Below are positions 1-7,050 of a stretch of DNA of 16,164 nt, piece by piece. Every line of letters starts with the position of its first letter. Position 1 is the stretch's first letter. Location: the NCBI GenBank assembly GCA_030590265.1, contig JAUUYW010000032.1, positions 1-16,164 on the forward strand, read 5' to 3'. The position numbers and the translations under genes are program-made. The DNA comes from Candidatus Krumholzibacteriia bacterium. Lineage in GTDB: Bacteria > Krumholzibacteriota > Krumholzibacteriia > LZORAL124-64-63. The notes under the pieces are model-generated. The model saw only the letters and a program-made list of their open reading frames with translations. It searched no databases and was not told the DNA's origin.

Positions 1-2016
1 ATGCAACACCGCAATGGTGCTGGGGTAATCGTGCTCCTCATTATTGTGCCAGTTGTCGCTGCCAAGTCGCAAGGTGGCCATGGGGGCGAACACGGGAGCC
101 AAACCCTCGGGTTGTTCGGAAATGAAGGGGATGCCGTCAAAGTCCGAATCATTGCCCATTTCACCAGTGGCCATGTCCTCGGCCAGTTGCATCTTGTTGA
201 CCACCTGATCCCAAAAGGCAACGTAGGAATCGGTGGCTTCGTCGTGACCACCTACCAGACGGGCTTCACGCAAGGCGCCGGAAATAAGGGCCACGGTGCG
301 GGGAGTGTATTTCGCCCTCAGCGAATGAATACTCGTGGCGAAAGCTTCGTCGTTTTCATGGTAATAATCTTCCATGAGAGCTTCGTAGGCTGCATCGGCG
401 GCGTTCAAATAACTGGCATCGTCCGTGGCTGAGAAAGCCGCGTACAGAGCCCGTACGGCCGCAGCCTGGGCTTCGACCGTATGCTGGCCACGCTTTCCGT
501 CTCCCATGCTATGAACCGGGACCACGCTGGCATAACGGTCGTTGTCGTCGGCCATGTGGTTGATCATGAAATCAGCCTGGGCTACGATGGCGTCCATGGC
601 CATGGGCGCCAGAGGTGTGCCTGCGAATTCTTCCTTGAAAACATTCAAAGCCACCAGTGTGTAGGCGGCATTGACGGCGGATACATTGTTGCTCATGTGC
701 ACCATGTTGGTGGTGAGACCGCCCTGGAAGTCATCTGCGCCATTGGACGAGGTCAAAGGCATGCCCATGGGTTGACTGAAGTCCACGAAGGTGCCCATTT
801 CACTGTCGAAGTGCATGGCCATCAGGTTCAGGAAGATGACCTTGGAAACACCCATCATCAGATCAAAAGGTCCGGGCATGCCGGTTTCCATCATGGGAGC
901 AGGAAATGGGTCTCCGTCGAAGACGCTGTGGTAAGCCAGGTGCGCTTCGTCGGAATTGTTGTTGGGATCCATCATGTTTTTGAAGCTGACGGTTCCCCAC
1001 AAAAGAGAAGCTTGTCCGAACAGGTCACTCCTGGCATCGACCACTTCGTAGGAGCCGACTCGCGGGGGCAGACCGTCTATGACCATTTCTTCGTTCACGG
1101 CGATGCGGCGGGGGAAATACTTGAGGCCGTCCATGGGGTTGTATGTCATGGGGTCGACACCGCCGAGGCTGCTGCCGTCGTAGGCCAGGTTCTCCATGAG
1201 GCTTTTGACTTTGTTGATGGATTCGGCAGTCAGCACCTGGCCGATGAACCCGTCCAGGTTGTCCCCACCGTAATAGACGTTGTTGTCGGGGTCGAACACA
1301 CCGTCCGGACCGTCGGGAGTGATGATGCCATCGGGCACAACTTCATTTTCGTCACCATCATGAAATCCACCCAGCATGTCCTGGGCCCAAAGGTATTGTT
1401 TCATCAGGGACTGGCCCATGGAGGCGGGGGAGATCTGGTGCATCATGGAACTGCGATCCCAGCGCAAGGTGGAGAAATCCATGTGGAAATTTGGAGCCAC
1501 GGCTTGGGCGTAGTGGGGGTCTCCGCCGATGAATTCACCGAACTGGGGCCAGGCGCCCATGGGAGGTGCCTGGTTGGCGTTCATGCCAAAATGCATGATG
1601 GCCATCATCAGCATGTCGTCTTCGTTGTATCCGTTGATCATGCCACCGGTGTGGGAACCGTCGAATTCGGGTCCCATCATGGCCGCATTGGCTATGATGA
1701 TTGGAGACCACATCATGTGGATGCCGATGCCCGAACGGGAAACCACGGTGCCGAGCTGATAACGGGAGTATTCGTAATTTTCGATGCCCAGCACATAGGA
1801 TGCCCGGTCGGGGAAATCAGGGACCATTGGGTCGAGCATGTCCAGGTCGTAACCGATTTCTTCGGCGTAAGGTTCGCCGCTTTCATTGATCTCGTTGGCC
1901 AAGAGCATTTGATCTGCGGTGTTGTAGTGGGATGTGTCTGTGATGTGGATTTGGGCGAAGGCGGGCAGGGCTGACATGGCCATAAGGCCCACGGCCATCA
2001 TTACAAAGCGTTTCAT
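1..2016 (-). CDS. Large exported Met-rich protein of unknown function (C-terminus beyond window)
   Basis: Reading the minus strand from the ATG at 2016-2014 gives 672 codons with no stop down to base 1, so the gene continues outside the window. AAGGAG lies 5 nt upstream of the start (2022-2027). Residues 1-21 form a Sec signal peptide (MKRF, a hydrophobic core, then an AFA-Q cleavage site), so the product is exported. It is unusual in composition: by my count about 53 Met (near 8%) and no Cys in the visible part. Two Asp/Gly-rich stretches, about residues 219-256 and 621-635 (NDSDFDGIPFISE), look like calcium-binding loops of the thrombospondin type 3 kind. Residues 510-590 are helical, with an Ala-rich pattern (VEAQAAAVRALYAAF) like alpha-hairpin barrels. 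I do not recognise the family. It is divergent from the CHAT gene and may share its control region. The open frame, signal peptide and ribosome site make the gene itself secure. Confidence 0.9.
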   Translation of the reverse strand, partial: MKRFVMMAVGLMAMSALPAFAQIHITDTSHYNTADQMLLANEINESGEPYAEEIGYDLDMLDPMVPDFPDRASYVLGIENYEYSRYQLGTVVSRSGIGIHMMWSPIIIANAAMMGPEFDGSHTGGMINGYNEDDMLMMAIMHFGMNANQAPPMGAWPQFGEFIGGDPHYAQAVAPNFHMDFSTLRWDRSSMMHQISPASMGQSLMKQYLWAQDMLGGFHDGDENEVVPDGIITPDGPDGVFDPDNNVYYGGDNLDGFIGQVLTAESINKVKSLMENLAYDGSSLGGVDPMTYNPMDGLKYFPRRIAVNEEMVIDGLPPRVGSYEVVDARSDLFGQASLLWGTVSFKNMMDPNNNSDEAHLAYHSVFDGDPFPAPMMETGMPGPFDLMMGVSKVIFLNLMAMHFDSEMGTFVDFSQPMGMPLTSSNGADDFQGGLTTNMVHMSNNVSAVNAAYTLVALNVFKEEFAGTPLAPMAMDAIVAQADFMINHMADDNDRYASVVPVHSMGDGKRGQHTVEAQAAAVRALYAAFSATDDASYLNAADAAYEALMEDYYHENDEAFATSIHSLRAKYTPRTVALISGALREARLVGGHDEATDSYVAFWDQVVNKMQLAEDMATGEMGNDSDFDGIPFISEQPEGLAPVFAPMATLRLGSDNWHNNEEHDYPSTIAVLH

Positions 2017-2021
2017 TTTAA

Positions 2022-2027
2022 CTCCTT
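2022..2027 (-). promoter_or_regulatory. Shine-Dalgarno site of the Met-rich exported protein
   Basis: AAGGAG on the minus strand, 5 nt before the ATG at 2016. It fixes the start of the leftward gene, whose stop is not in the window. Confidence 0.75.
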
Positions 2028-2057
2028 GATTTAGCTGGTCTTCCGGTAGATTTGAAA

Positions 2058-2072
2058 CCGCGGCAAGCGCGG
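2058..2072. other. Small GC-rich hairpin in the leader of the leftward gene
   Basis: CCGCG (2058-2062) and CGCGG (2068-2072) pair around a 5-nt loop. Flanking AAA and TTTT could extend the stem past a 2-nt bulge. It lies about 42 nt before the leftward start codon, so it would be in that mRNA's 5' leader. On the plus strand it is followed by GG then TTTT, which loosely resembles a terminator, but no plus-strand gene ends upstream of it. Confidence 0.3.
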
Positions 2073-2157
2073 GGTTTTACTTGTGTTCCAAGGATGGGTG
2101 ATTTGAGGGTGGGGTTTATTACAACTTTTTTTTAATAGTGGAATTATGGATGGATCC

Positions 2158-2195
2158 GGGGACTTGTAAGGATTGAAAACGGTCCTTAATTCCCC
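2158..2195. repeat. Imperfect inverted repeat, possible operator
   Basis: Outer arms GGGGA (2158-2162) and TCCCC (2191-2195), and inner arms AAGGA (2168-2172) and TCCTT (2183-2187), are nested around a 10-nt centre. Unpaired segments of 5 and 3 nt separate the inner and outer arms. Ten base pairs of dyad symmetry between two divergent genes fit a regulator-binding site or an RNA stem, but no regulator is identified. Confidence 0.35.
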
Positions 2196-2301
2196 TGATG
2201 GTTGCAAATTATGGCGTTTAGCTCTCCCGCTGGACCTCAATTTGTGGTAGACTGGATCATTGCGCACGTGATTCAGGTACCTCTGGGAAGTCGGGAATTC
2301 A

Positions 2302-5300
2302 ATGCACCGTAGCTTTGGCATCTTGCTTTTACTCTTTTTTATCTTCCCCGTTCTGGTGGCCGCTTCAACCCCCGGTGAAAGCATCCTTTCCGACAACTTT
2401 GCCAGTGAGATCACCGCCCTGACCGATCTCATGGACGCCGGCGCATATCTTGAAGTTCTCGAAAAGGGCGAAGTTTTGCTACCCCGGGTTCGCGCTGAGT
2501 TTCCCCATGGCAGTTTCGACGAAGCCAAGATACTGGACTCCATGGTTTACGCCTCCTACCGCAGCCGCCGGGTTATGGACCCCCAAGCCATCACCATGGG
2601 AGAACAGGCAATCCAAATTAAGGAGGTTGTTGTTGGCCCGGACGACCCGGAAACCGCGGCCAGCTTGATGCATCTGGGCAACCTTTTCATCCAGCGATGG
2701 GAAGGCGAAAAATCGATCCCTTTGCATGATCGGGCGTTGACCATTCTGGAAAAGGCAGGGCCTGATTTCGATCACCAGCGCGCCATTATTCTCAGAAGTC
2801 AGGGAGTGGCTTACCGACGCCTGTCCCAGCCCGCGAAAGCTTTCGAGCTCTATGGCAAGGCCCTGGCCATCCAGGAACGGGTGCTTGGCCCGGATCATCC
2901 GGATGTGGCCTCAACTCTGAACAACCAGGCGGGTGTTCTATCAGATCGCGGAGATTACTCCACTGCCGAAAAACTTCACCGGCGGGCCATTGCCATCCGG
3001 GAGGCGGCTCTGGGCGCAGATCATGAGTGGGTGGGTGAATCAGCCAACAATCTGGCCAGCATTCTGGGCTATATGGGCAAATACGACGAGGCCCTGGAAT
3101 ATCAAGAACGGGCGGTGCAAATATTCAAAACCAAACTCGGCACCGAGCACCCACGATACTGGACCACGAAACTGAACCTGGGCATTGCCTATCTCGAAAT
3201 GGGTGACCCTGCAGGGGCCCTGCCCATCTGCCAGGACGTGTTGCAGAACATGAGAAAAGTGTATGGAGAGGATAGTCCGCAAACCTGTTACGAGTTGGAT
3301 GCCCTGGCCAGTTGTCACTACGAACTCGGGGACTACGAATTGGCGCTGAACCTCTATTCCCAATCCCTTCGCATCACCGAAGCTACCTATGGTCAAGGCA
3401 CTTATGACTCCGCTGCTACCATCAAGGAGCAAGGCAAGTGCCTCATCGCTCTGAACCGACTGGATGAAGCGGTGGAAAGGCTGAACATTAGCCTGGCCAT
3501 TTTGGAGGGAGATATTGAGGATGATAACGGTATTTTGTGCGGGCCGTTGAACCAGCTGGCCGAATTGCATTTGAAGAAAGAAGAATATGATCGGGCCCGC
3601 GTTCATGCCGAACGGTCCAGTTTTTTGAGCAGCAGAGATTTAGGGGAAGGCCACCCTCTCTTGGCCGAGTCCAATCTATTGGAAGCGCGAGCACTTCTGG
3701 GGCTGGGAGATATTGATGGTGCACTGGAACATGCCCTGCTAGCGGAAGACATCAGCCGTCGGCACCTGCAGCAGACCATGCAGGTTTTGTCTGAAAATCA
3801 TGCTCTCGATTACGCCGGCACCCGAGTTGATGGTTTGGATTTGGCTGTCTCGGTCTTGGCCGATGGCGAGTCGGGCAGGCGTGTTATGAGGGTCTGGGAT
3901 GCGGTCATCCGCTCACGGTCGGTAGTCCTGGACGAGTACACTGCTCGCAACCGACTTCTGAGTGATTCAGGTGATTCCCTGGCGGTTGCTCTGATGGATA
4001 GTTCCCTGGTGTTGCGGGAGCGTCTTGCCAATCTCGGTATGCGGGGTCCCGGTTGGGAAGATGTATCGGTTTATCACCAAATGCTCACCGAAGCAGAGGC
4101 AGATCTTGAGACCATTGAGAGGCAGCTTTCACTGCACAGCACAGGGTTTCACCATTGGCAGCAGGATCATCAGCTGGGATATGAGCAAGTGGCCCAGGCT
4201 CTGCCCAGGGACAGCACCCTGTTGGCATTCACACGTTGCAAAGACGAGACAGGATCCGAGACCTACAAGGTGTTCATTCTGGATGACGCCAAAGCCGAGC
4301 CGCGCATTCTGAATCTGGGAGATGCCGAGCTCATCGATGCCGCGATGGTTGCCTGGCGTGATCAAGCTGCTCTAGGAACCCACAGCGCAGCCCAGGACAA
4401 TTCCGAGCAAGGTTCACTCATTGCTTCCCGGGGTTTTCTGAGAGTATCAAACAGTCCTGAGGATCAGTTGGCAGACTATCAAAAAGTGGGGACTGACCTG
4501 CGCCGGTTGGTGTGGGATCCAGTCAGTGGTGAGGTCGATGCCAATGGTCCTGTTTTTATTGTTCCGGATGGAAGTCTTCAACTCCTGAACCCGTCTTCTT
4601 TGCCTGAAGATGATGGTCGATTTTTGGTGGAATCGGGCCACATCTTTCACCTCCTCACTTCTGAAAAAACGCTGGCCATGGAAGAGTCATCCACAAAAAC
4701 ACCCCTGCGTCTGGTGGCTGTCGGTGGTGTGGACTACGGCCTGACCCTCGGTCTGGAGGGTTTGCCTTTTTCTTCTTTGCCTCACGCCCGCACTGAAGTG
4801 GAACGATTGGCTGACATCTGGTCTGATCAGGGTGGCAAGACCACCCTTTTGTTAGGCACAAAGGCAACGGAGGAAAATCTCAAACAGGAATTGGCCGGGA
4901 CCGGAATTCTTCATTTGGCTACTCACGGGTTCTTTCTGCCTGCTTCCACAAGTCTTGATGGAAGTAAGCAATATGACAATCCTCTGGTGCGAACGGGGCT
5001 GGCTTTGGCTGGAACCGGCAACCGGCAATTGGCCACTACAGGGTGCAACGATGGTCTCCTCACTGCTGAGGAGGTTTCAGCCCTGGACCTGAACGGCGTT
5101 CAATGGGCCGTCCTCTCTGCCTGCAACACCGGTTTGGGCGAATTGGATACCCGGGGTGAAGGTGTGTTCGGCCTGCGCCGGGTCTTTGCCCTGGCCGGGG
5201 CCCGCACTGTCATCATGAGCTTGTGGTCGGTGGAGGACGAGTCTTCTTGTGATTGGATGTGTGCTCTTTACAAGGCACGTTGGCAAAAAGGAATGGATAC

Positions 5301-5415
5301 GGCCCATGCCGTGCGCGAAGCTTCTCTTGAGATGCTTGTCCAGCGTCGGGATGCTGGTTTGAGCATTCACCCTTACTACTGGGCAGGTTTTGTTGCTGCG
5401 GGAGATTGGCGATAG
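2302..5415 (+). CDS. Exported TPR-CHAT domain cysteine protease
   Basis: The product has 1037 residues. Residues 1-22 are a signal peptide (MHRSFGILLLLFFIF, then VLVAAS), so the protein should cross the inner membrane. Residues from about 110 to 440 carry tandem TPR units of the roughly 42-residue kinesin-light-chain type (LGPDHPDVASTLNNQAGVL, LGADHEWVGESANNLASIL and others), a protein-binding scaffold. The C-terminal 300 residues are a CHAT domain, a caspase-like fold: VPDGSLQLLNPSSLP, then the catalytic His in HLATHGFF (His875) and the catalytic Cys in LSACNTGLG (Cys941), then GARTVIMSLWSVED. Both residues of the dyad are present, so activity is likely. It lies 9 nt before an ECF sigma gene. 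CHAT proteins often occur beside sigma factors in FCB and planctomycete genomes, but most that I know of are cytoplasmic, so the signal peptide is notable. The substrate is unknown. Confidence 0.93.
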   Translation: MHRSFGILLLLFFIFPVLVAASTPGESILSDNFASEITALTDLMDAGAYLEVLEKGEVLLPRVRAEFPHGSFDEAKILDSMVYASYRSRRVMDPQAITMGEQAIQIKEVVVGPDDPETAASLMHLGNLFIQRWEGEKSIPLHDRALTILEKAGPDFDHQRAIILRSQGVAYRRLSQPAKAFELYGKALAIQERVLGPDHPDVASTLNNQAGVLSDRGDYSTAEKLHRRAIAIREAALGADHEWVGESANNLASILGYMGKYDEALEYQERAVQIFKTKLGTEHPRYWTTKLNLGIAYLEMGDPAGALPICQDVLQNMRKVYGEDSPQTCYELDALASCHYELGDYELALNLYSQSLRITEATYGQGTYDSAATIKEQGKCLIALNRLDEAVERLNISLAILEGDIEDDNGILCGPLNQLAELHLKKEEYDRARVHAERSSFLSSRDLGEGHPLLAESNLLEARALLGLGDIDGALEHALLAEDISRRHLQQTMQVLSENHALDYAGTRVDGLDLAVSVLADGESGRRVMRVWDAVIRSRSVVLDEYTARNRLLSDSGDSLAVALMDSSLVLRERLANLGMRGPGWEDVSVYHQMLTEAEADLETIERQLSLHSTGFHHWQQDHQLGYEQVAQALPRDSTLLAFTRCKDETGSETYKVFILDDAKAEPRILNLGDAELIDAAMVAWRDQAALGTHSAAQDNSEQGSLIASRGFLRVSNSPEDQLADYQKVGTDLRRLVWDPVSGEVDANGPVFIVPDGSLQLLNPSSLPEDDGRFLVESGHIFHLLTSEKTLAMEESSTKTPLRLVAVGGVDYGLTLGLEGLPFSSLPHARTEVERLADIWSDQGGKTTLLLGTKATEENLKQELAGTGILHLATHGFFLPASTSLDGSKQYDNPLVRTGLALAGTGNRQLATTGCNDGLLTAEEVSALDLNGVQWAVLSACNTGLGELDTRGEGVFGLRRVFALAGARTVIMSLWSVEDESSCDWMCALYKARWQKGMDTAHAVREASLEMLVQRRDAGLSIHPYYWAGFVAAGDWR

Positions 5416-5424
5416 GAATACATC

Positions 5425-6063
5425 TTGACTGACATTCATCAAATCGGGCCTGCAACTCGAGACCGGGAAGAGGAAGCTCTGGCCAGGGGCTTGTCCGAGG
5501 GGGATCCTCGCCAGGTCGATATATTTCTCAAACGATCCCATCGCGCGGTCTATGCCATGACCGCCCGCCTGACCACCGATCTCGATCTGCGCCACGACTG
5601 GAGTCAGGACATCCTGCTGAAGGTCCTTCAGGAAATGTCCGCCGGACGGTTTGTTTACCGACGACCAGGCTGCTTTTGGGCCTGGTTTCAAATGCGTAGC
5701 AACTTTCTATTGATCAATCTTTACCACCAGCACAAAAAACACAACGAACGTTGGAGCACCGGTGAGGTCGGCGCGGCCATTGTGGAGAAGATGGCCATGA
5801 ATGTGGGCCGGGATCCGTTGGGTTTGCTGGAGGATGTCGAGGCCAGGCGAGTAGTGGAGGAATGCTTGGATGAGTTGCCCAGCGACGATCATCGGCAGGC
5901 CCTGCACTTGTTGCTCTTTCAGGATCAGGCGTACCAAGAAGTGGCAGATAGCATGGACGCCACTCTGAACACTGTGAGGTCCTGGATTCGTCGGGCTCGC
6001 ATCGCCATGCGGCAATGTGTGGCCGGGAAGTTTTCCTATCCGGAGACAAGGGAGGAAAAATGA
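5425..6063 (+). CDS. ECF-type RNA polymerase sigma factor
   Basis: The product has 212 residues if it starts at TTG 5425. AGGAA (5414-5418), part of which is the CHAT gene's TAG stop, lies 6 nt upstream, which suggests coupled translation. No ATG or GTG fits better without cutting into the conserved region. Region 2 covers about residues 28-96, including the core-binding helix DLRHDWSQDILLKVLQ and the Trp/Phe-rich stretch FWAWFQMRSNFLL. Region 4 covers about 145-200, with the helix-turn-helix YQEVADSMDATLNTVRSWIRRAR that reads the -35 element. Regions 1.1 and 3 are absent, as in ECF factors. It is followed by an anti-sigma-like membrane gene. It probably directs transcription of this locus, but I could not find matching promoters. 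Confidence 0.88.
   Translation: MTDIHQIGPATRDREEEALARGLSEGDPRQVDIFLKRSHRAVYAMTARLTTDLDLRHDWSQDILLKVLQEMSAGRFVYRRPGCFWAWFQMRSNFLLINLYHQHKKHNERWSTGEVGAAIVEKMAMNVGRDPLGLLEDVEARRVVEECLDELPSDDHRQALHLLLFQDQAYQEVADSMDATLNTVRSWIRRARIAMRQCVAGKFSYPETREEK
6050..6055 (+). promoter_or_regulatory. Strong Shine-Dalgarno in the end of the sigma gene
   Basis: GGGAGG lies inside the last codons of the sigma gene, 4 nt before the ATG at 6060. It is one of the strongest ribosome sites in the window, and it serves the 26-codon ORF rather than the anti-sigma gene 80 nt later. Confidence 0.6.
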
Positions 6064-6140
6064 GGTGCAACTTTGCCAACAAAGAGCAGGTCTTCCTGAT
6101 GAGTGATGTTCTTGAATCGCCAGACAAGGAAGTTGACTGA
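6060..6140 (+). CDS. 26-residue small ORF coupled between sigma and anti-sigma genes
   Basis: The ATG at 6060 overlaps the sigma stop (ATGA). The frame runs 26 codons to a TGA at 6138-6140, which overlaps the ATG of the next gene (TGATG). A strong GGGAGG sits 4 nt before the start. The peptide begins MRCNFANKEQVFLMSD and ends in an acidic tail; it has no signal or membrane segment. It may be a real small protein, or a translated spacer that delivers ribosomes to the anti-sigma start and so sets the sigma to anti-sigma ratio. The 12-mer CTGATGAGTGAT occurs at 6096-6107 and again at 6137-6148 over the anti-sigma start, which hints at a local duplication. No homology can be claimed. Confidence 0.5.
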   Translation: MRCNFANKEQVFLMSDVLESPDKEVD

Positions 6141-6988
6141 TGAGTGATTTGTCACCCATGGAGCTTGAAAAACTGATTCTGGGCTACGAGGAGTTGGAAC
6201 CCGCTGATAAGGCGGTTGCCGACCATTTCCTGCAGCAGAAGCCTGAATTGGCCGTCAGGTTGAAGTGGCACCAGGACAAAGAGACCCAGGCTCGTGACGC
6301 CGCATCCGGCACAGGTGAGTTTTGCAGCGATGAGCTTCTTGATCCTGCCGATGAGCAGGCCCAACAGGAGAGCCTTCGCAAAATTTTGGCCGCAATTGAT
6401 TTGCATTTGAAAACCCAAACTCCCAGCCCCGTCAACCGCCTGCGAAGCGCGACCAAGTGGATGTTGCCCTTGGCTGCTGTGCTGGCCTTGGTCATCCTGG
6501 TGCCCCGCGGTGGAGTGCAGAATAATTTGCTGAAGGATTTCACTGTCACCCAGATCATTTTGAACGACGACGGCAGCCGGGGAACCAATCATCCGGTACC
6601 GGCCGAAGGCGTTCTGCACAGTGGCCAGGCTTTTGCCCTGGATTTTACTCTGACCGAAGACTCTTACGTGATTGTCTACCATGTGGGGCCGGCAGGTCAG
6701 GTCTCTCGGGTCTATCCGGAGTCCATTTCAGATGGTGCTCATCTTCATGAAGGCGCCACAGAACACCAGATCCCCAGTCCGGACTCGGGCGAAGTTTGGG
6801 TGCTTGGTACGGAAACGGGCATTGAGAGTTTTCTGATGGCGGTTGGCAGTGAATGGCCTATGGGTCTGGACCGGGTTCAAATCGATTTTGATTCAACAGA
6901 TCGTGGTGAAATAATGGCGAGTCTGAGCAGCCAACTTGAAGAACTCAGGCTCCAGGTCGATCTCTACGAATTCGAACACATAGATTGA
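6140..6988 (+). CDS. Anti-sigma-like single-pass membrane protein with DUF4384-like outer domain
   Basis: The product has 282 residues. Residues 1-105 are hydrophilic and helical (ILGYEELEPADKAVADHF), resembling the sigma-binding end of anti-sigma factors, but the HxxxCxxC zinc motif is absent and there is a single Cys at 62. Residues 107-121 are a short membrane helix (WMLPLAAVLALVILV) preceded by Arg/Lys, placing the N-terminus in the cytoplasm. Residues 150-230 (DFTLTEDSYVIVYHVGPAG followed by a VYPE turn) resemble DUF4384, a beta-rich domain that from memory is often attached to caspase-like and CHAT proteins. Residues 248-279 could form a short coiled coil. AAGGA (6126-6130) is its ribosome site. 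Position after the sigma gene and topology make it the likely partner that holds the sigma at the membrane; this is inference. Confidence 0.75.
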   Translation: MSDLSPMELEKLILGYEELEPADKAVADHFLQQKPELAVRLKWHQDKETQARDAASGTGEFCSDELLDPADEQAQQESLRKILAAIDLHLKTQTPSPVNRLRSATKWMLPLAAVLALVILVPRGGVQNNLLKDFTVTQIILNDDGSRGTNHPVPAEGVLHSGQAFALDFTLTEDSYVIVYHVGPAGQVSRVYPESISDGAHLHEGATEHQIPSPDSGEVWVLGTETGIESFLMAVGSEWPMGLDRVQIDFDSTDRGEIMASLSSQLEELRLQVDLYEFEHID

Positions 6989-7039
6989 TCAGGGCATTGC
7001 TGCATCTTATCCCTGCTCTGGTTGGTCTTCCTGTTCATT

Positions 7040-7045
7040 AGGAGG
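7040..7045 (+). promoter_or_regulatory. Consensus Shine-Dalgarno of the C10 protease gene
   Basis: AGGAGG, 5 nt before the ATG at 7051. It supports that start over the in-frame ATG at 7072. Confidence 0.75.
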
Positions 7046-7050
7046 TTTCC

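Larger units (their letters stand above)
2017..2301. promoter_or_regulatory. Divergent intergenic control region
   Basis: This 285-base gap separates the leftward exported-protein gene from the rightward CHAT gene, so it must hold the promoter of the first and probably of the second. It contains an A/T-rich tract with a run of T around 2125-2135, an imperfect inverted repeat (2158-2195) and a GC-rich hairpin (2058-2072). I see no convincing sigma-70 or Bacteroidota-type promoter; TAGACT at 2248-2253 is the nearest -10-like hexamer for the CHAT gene but lacks a matching -35. The CHAT ribosome site is weak (GGGAA at 2293-2297). Confidence 0.5.

Noticed and set aside
481..1974. Long plus-strand open frame of 497 codons, plus another at 1-432
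   Set aside because: They lie antisense to the leftward exported-protein gene, which has a signal peptide, a proper ribosome site and sensible composition. The plus-strand translations are rich in His/Gly/Val with no domain sense, as expected for a mirror of a biased coding strand.
2302..6988. CRISPR-associated (type III-E) or gasdermin-type defence CHAT system
   Set aside because: No CRISPR array, Cas gene or small gasdermin-like gene is present, and the CHAT protein has an export signal, which does not fit cytoplasmic defence.
6989..7050. Hairpin or promoter in the 62-nt gap before the C10 gene
   Set aside because: CAGGG/CCCTG arms exist but enclose a 16-nt loop, and no promoter boxes are clear. 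Only the ribosome site is supported.
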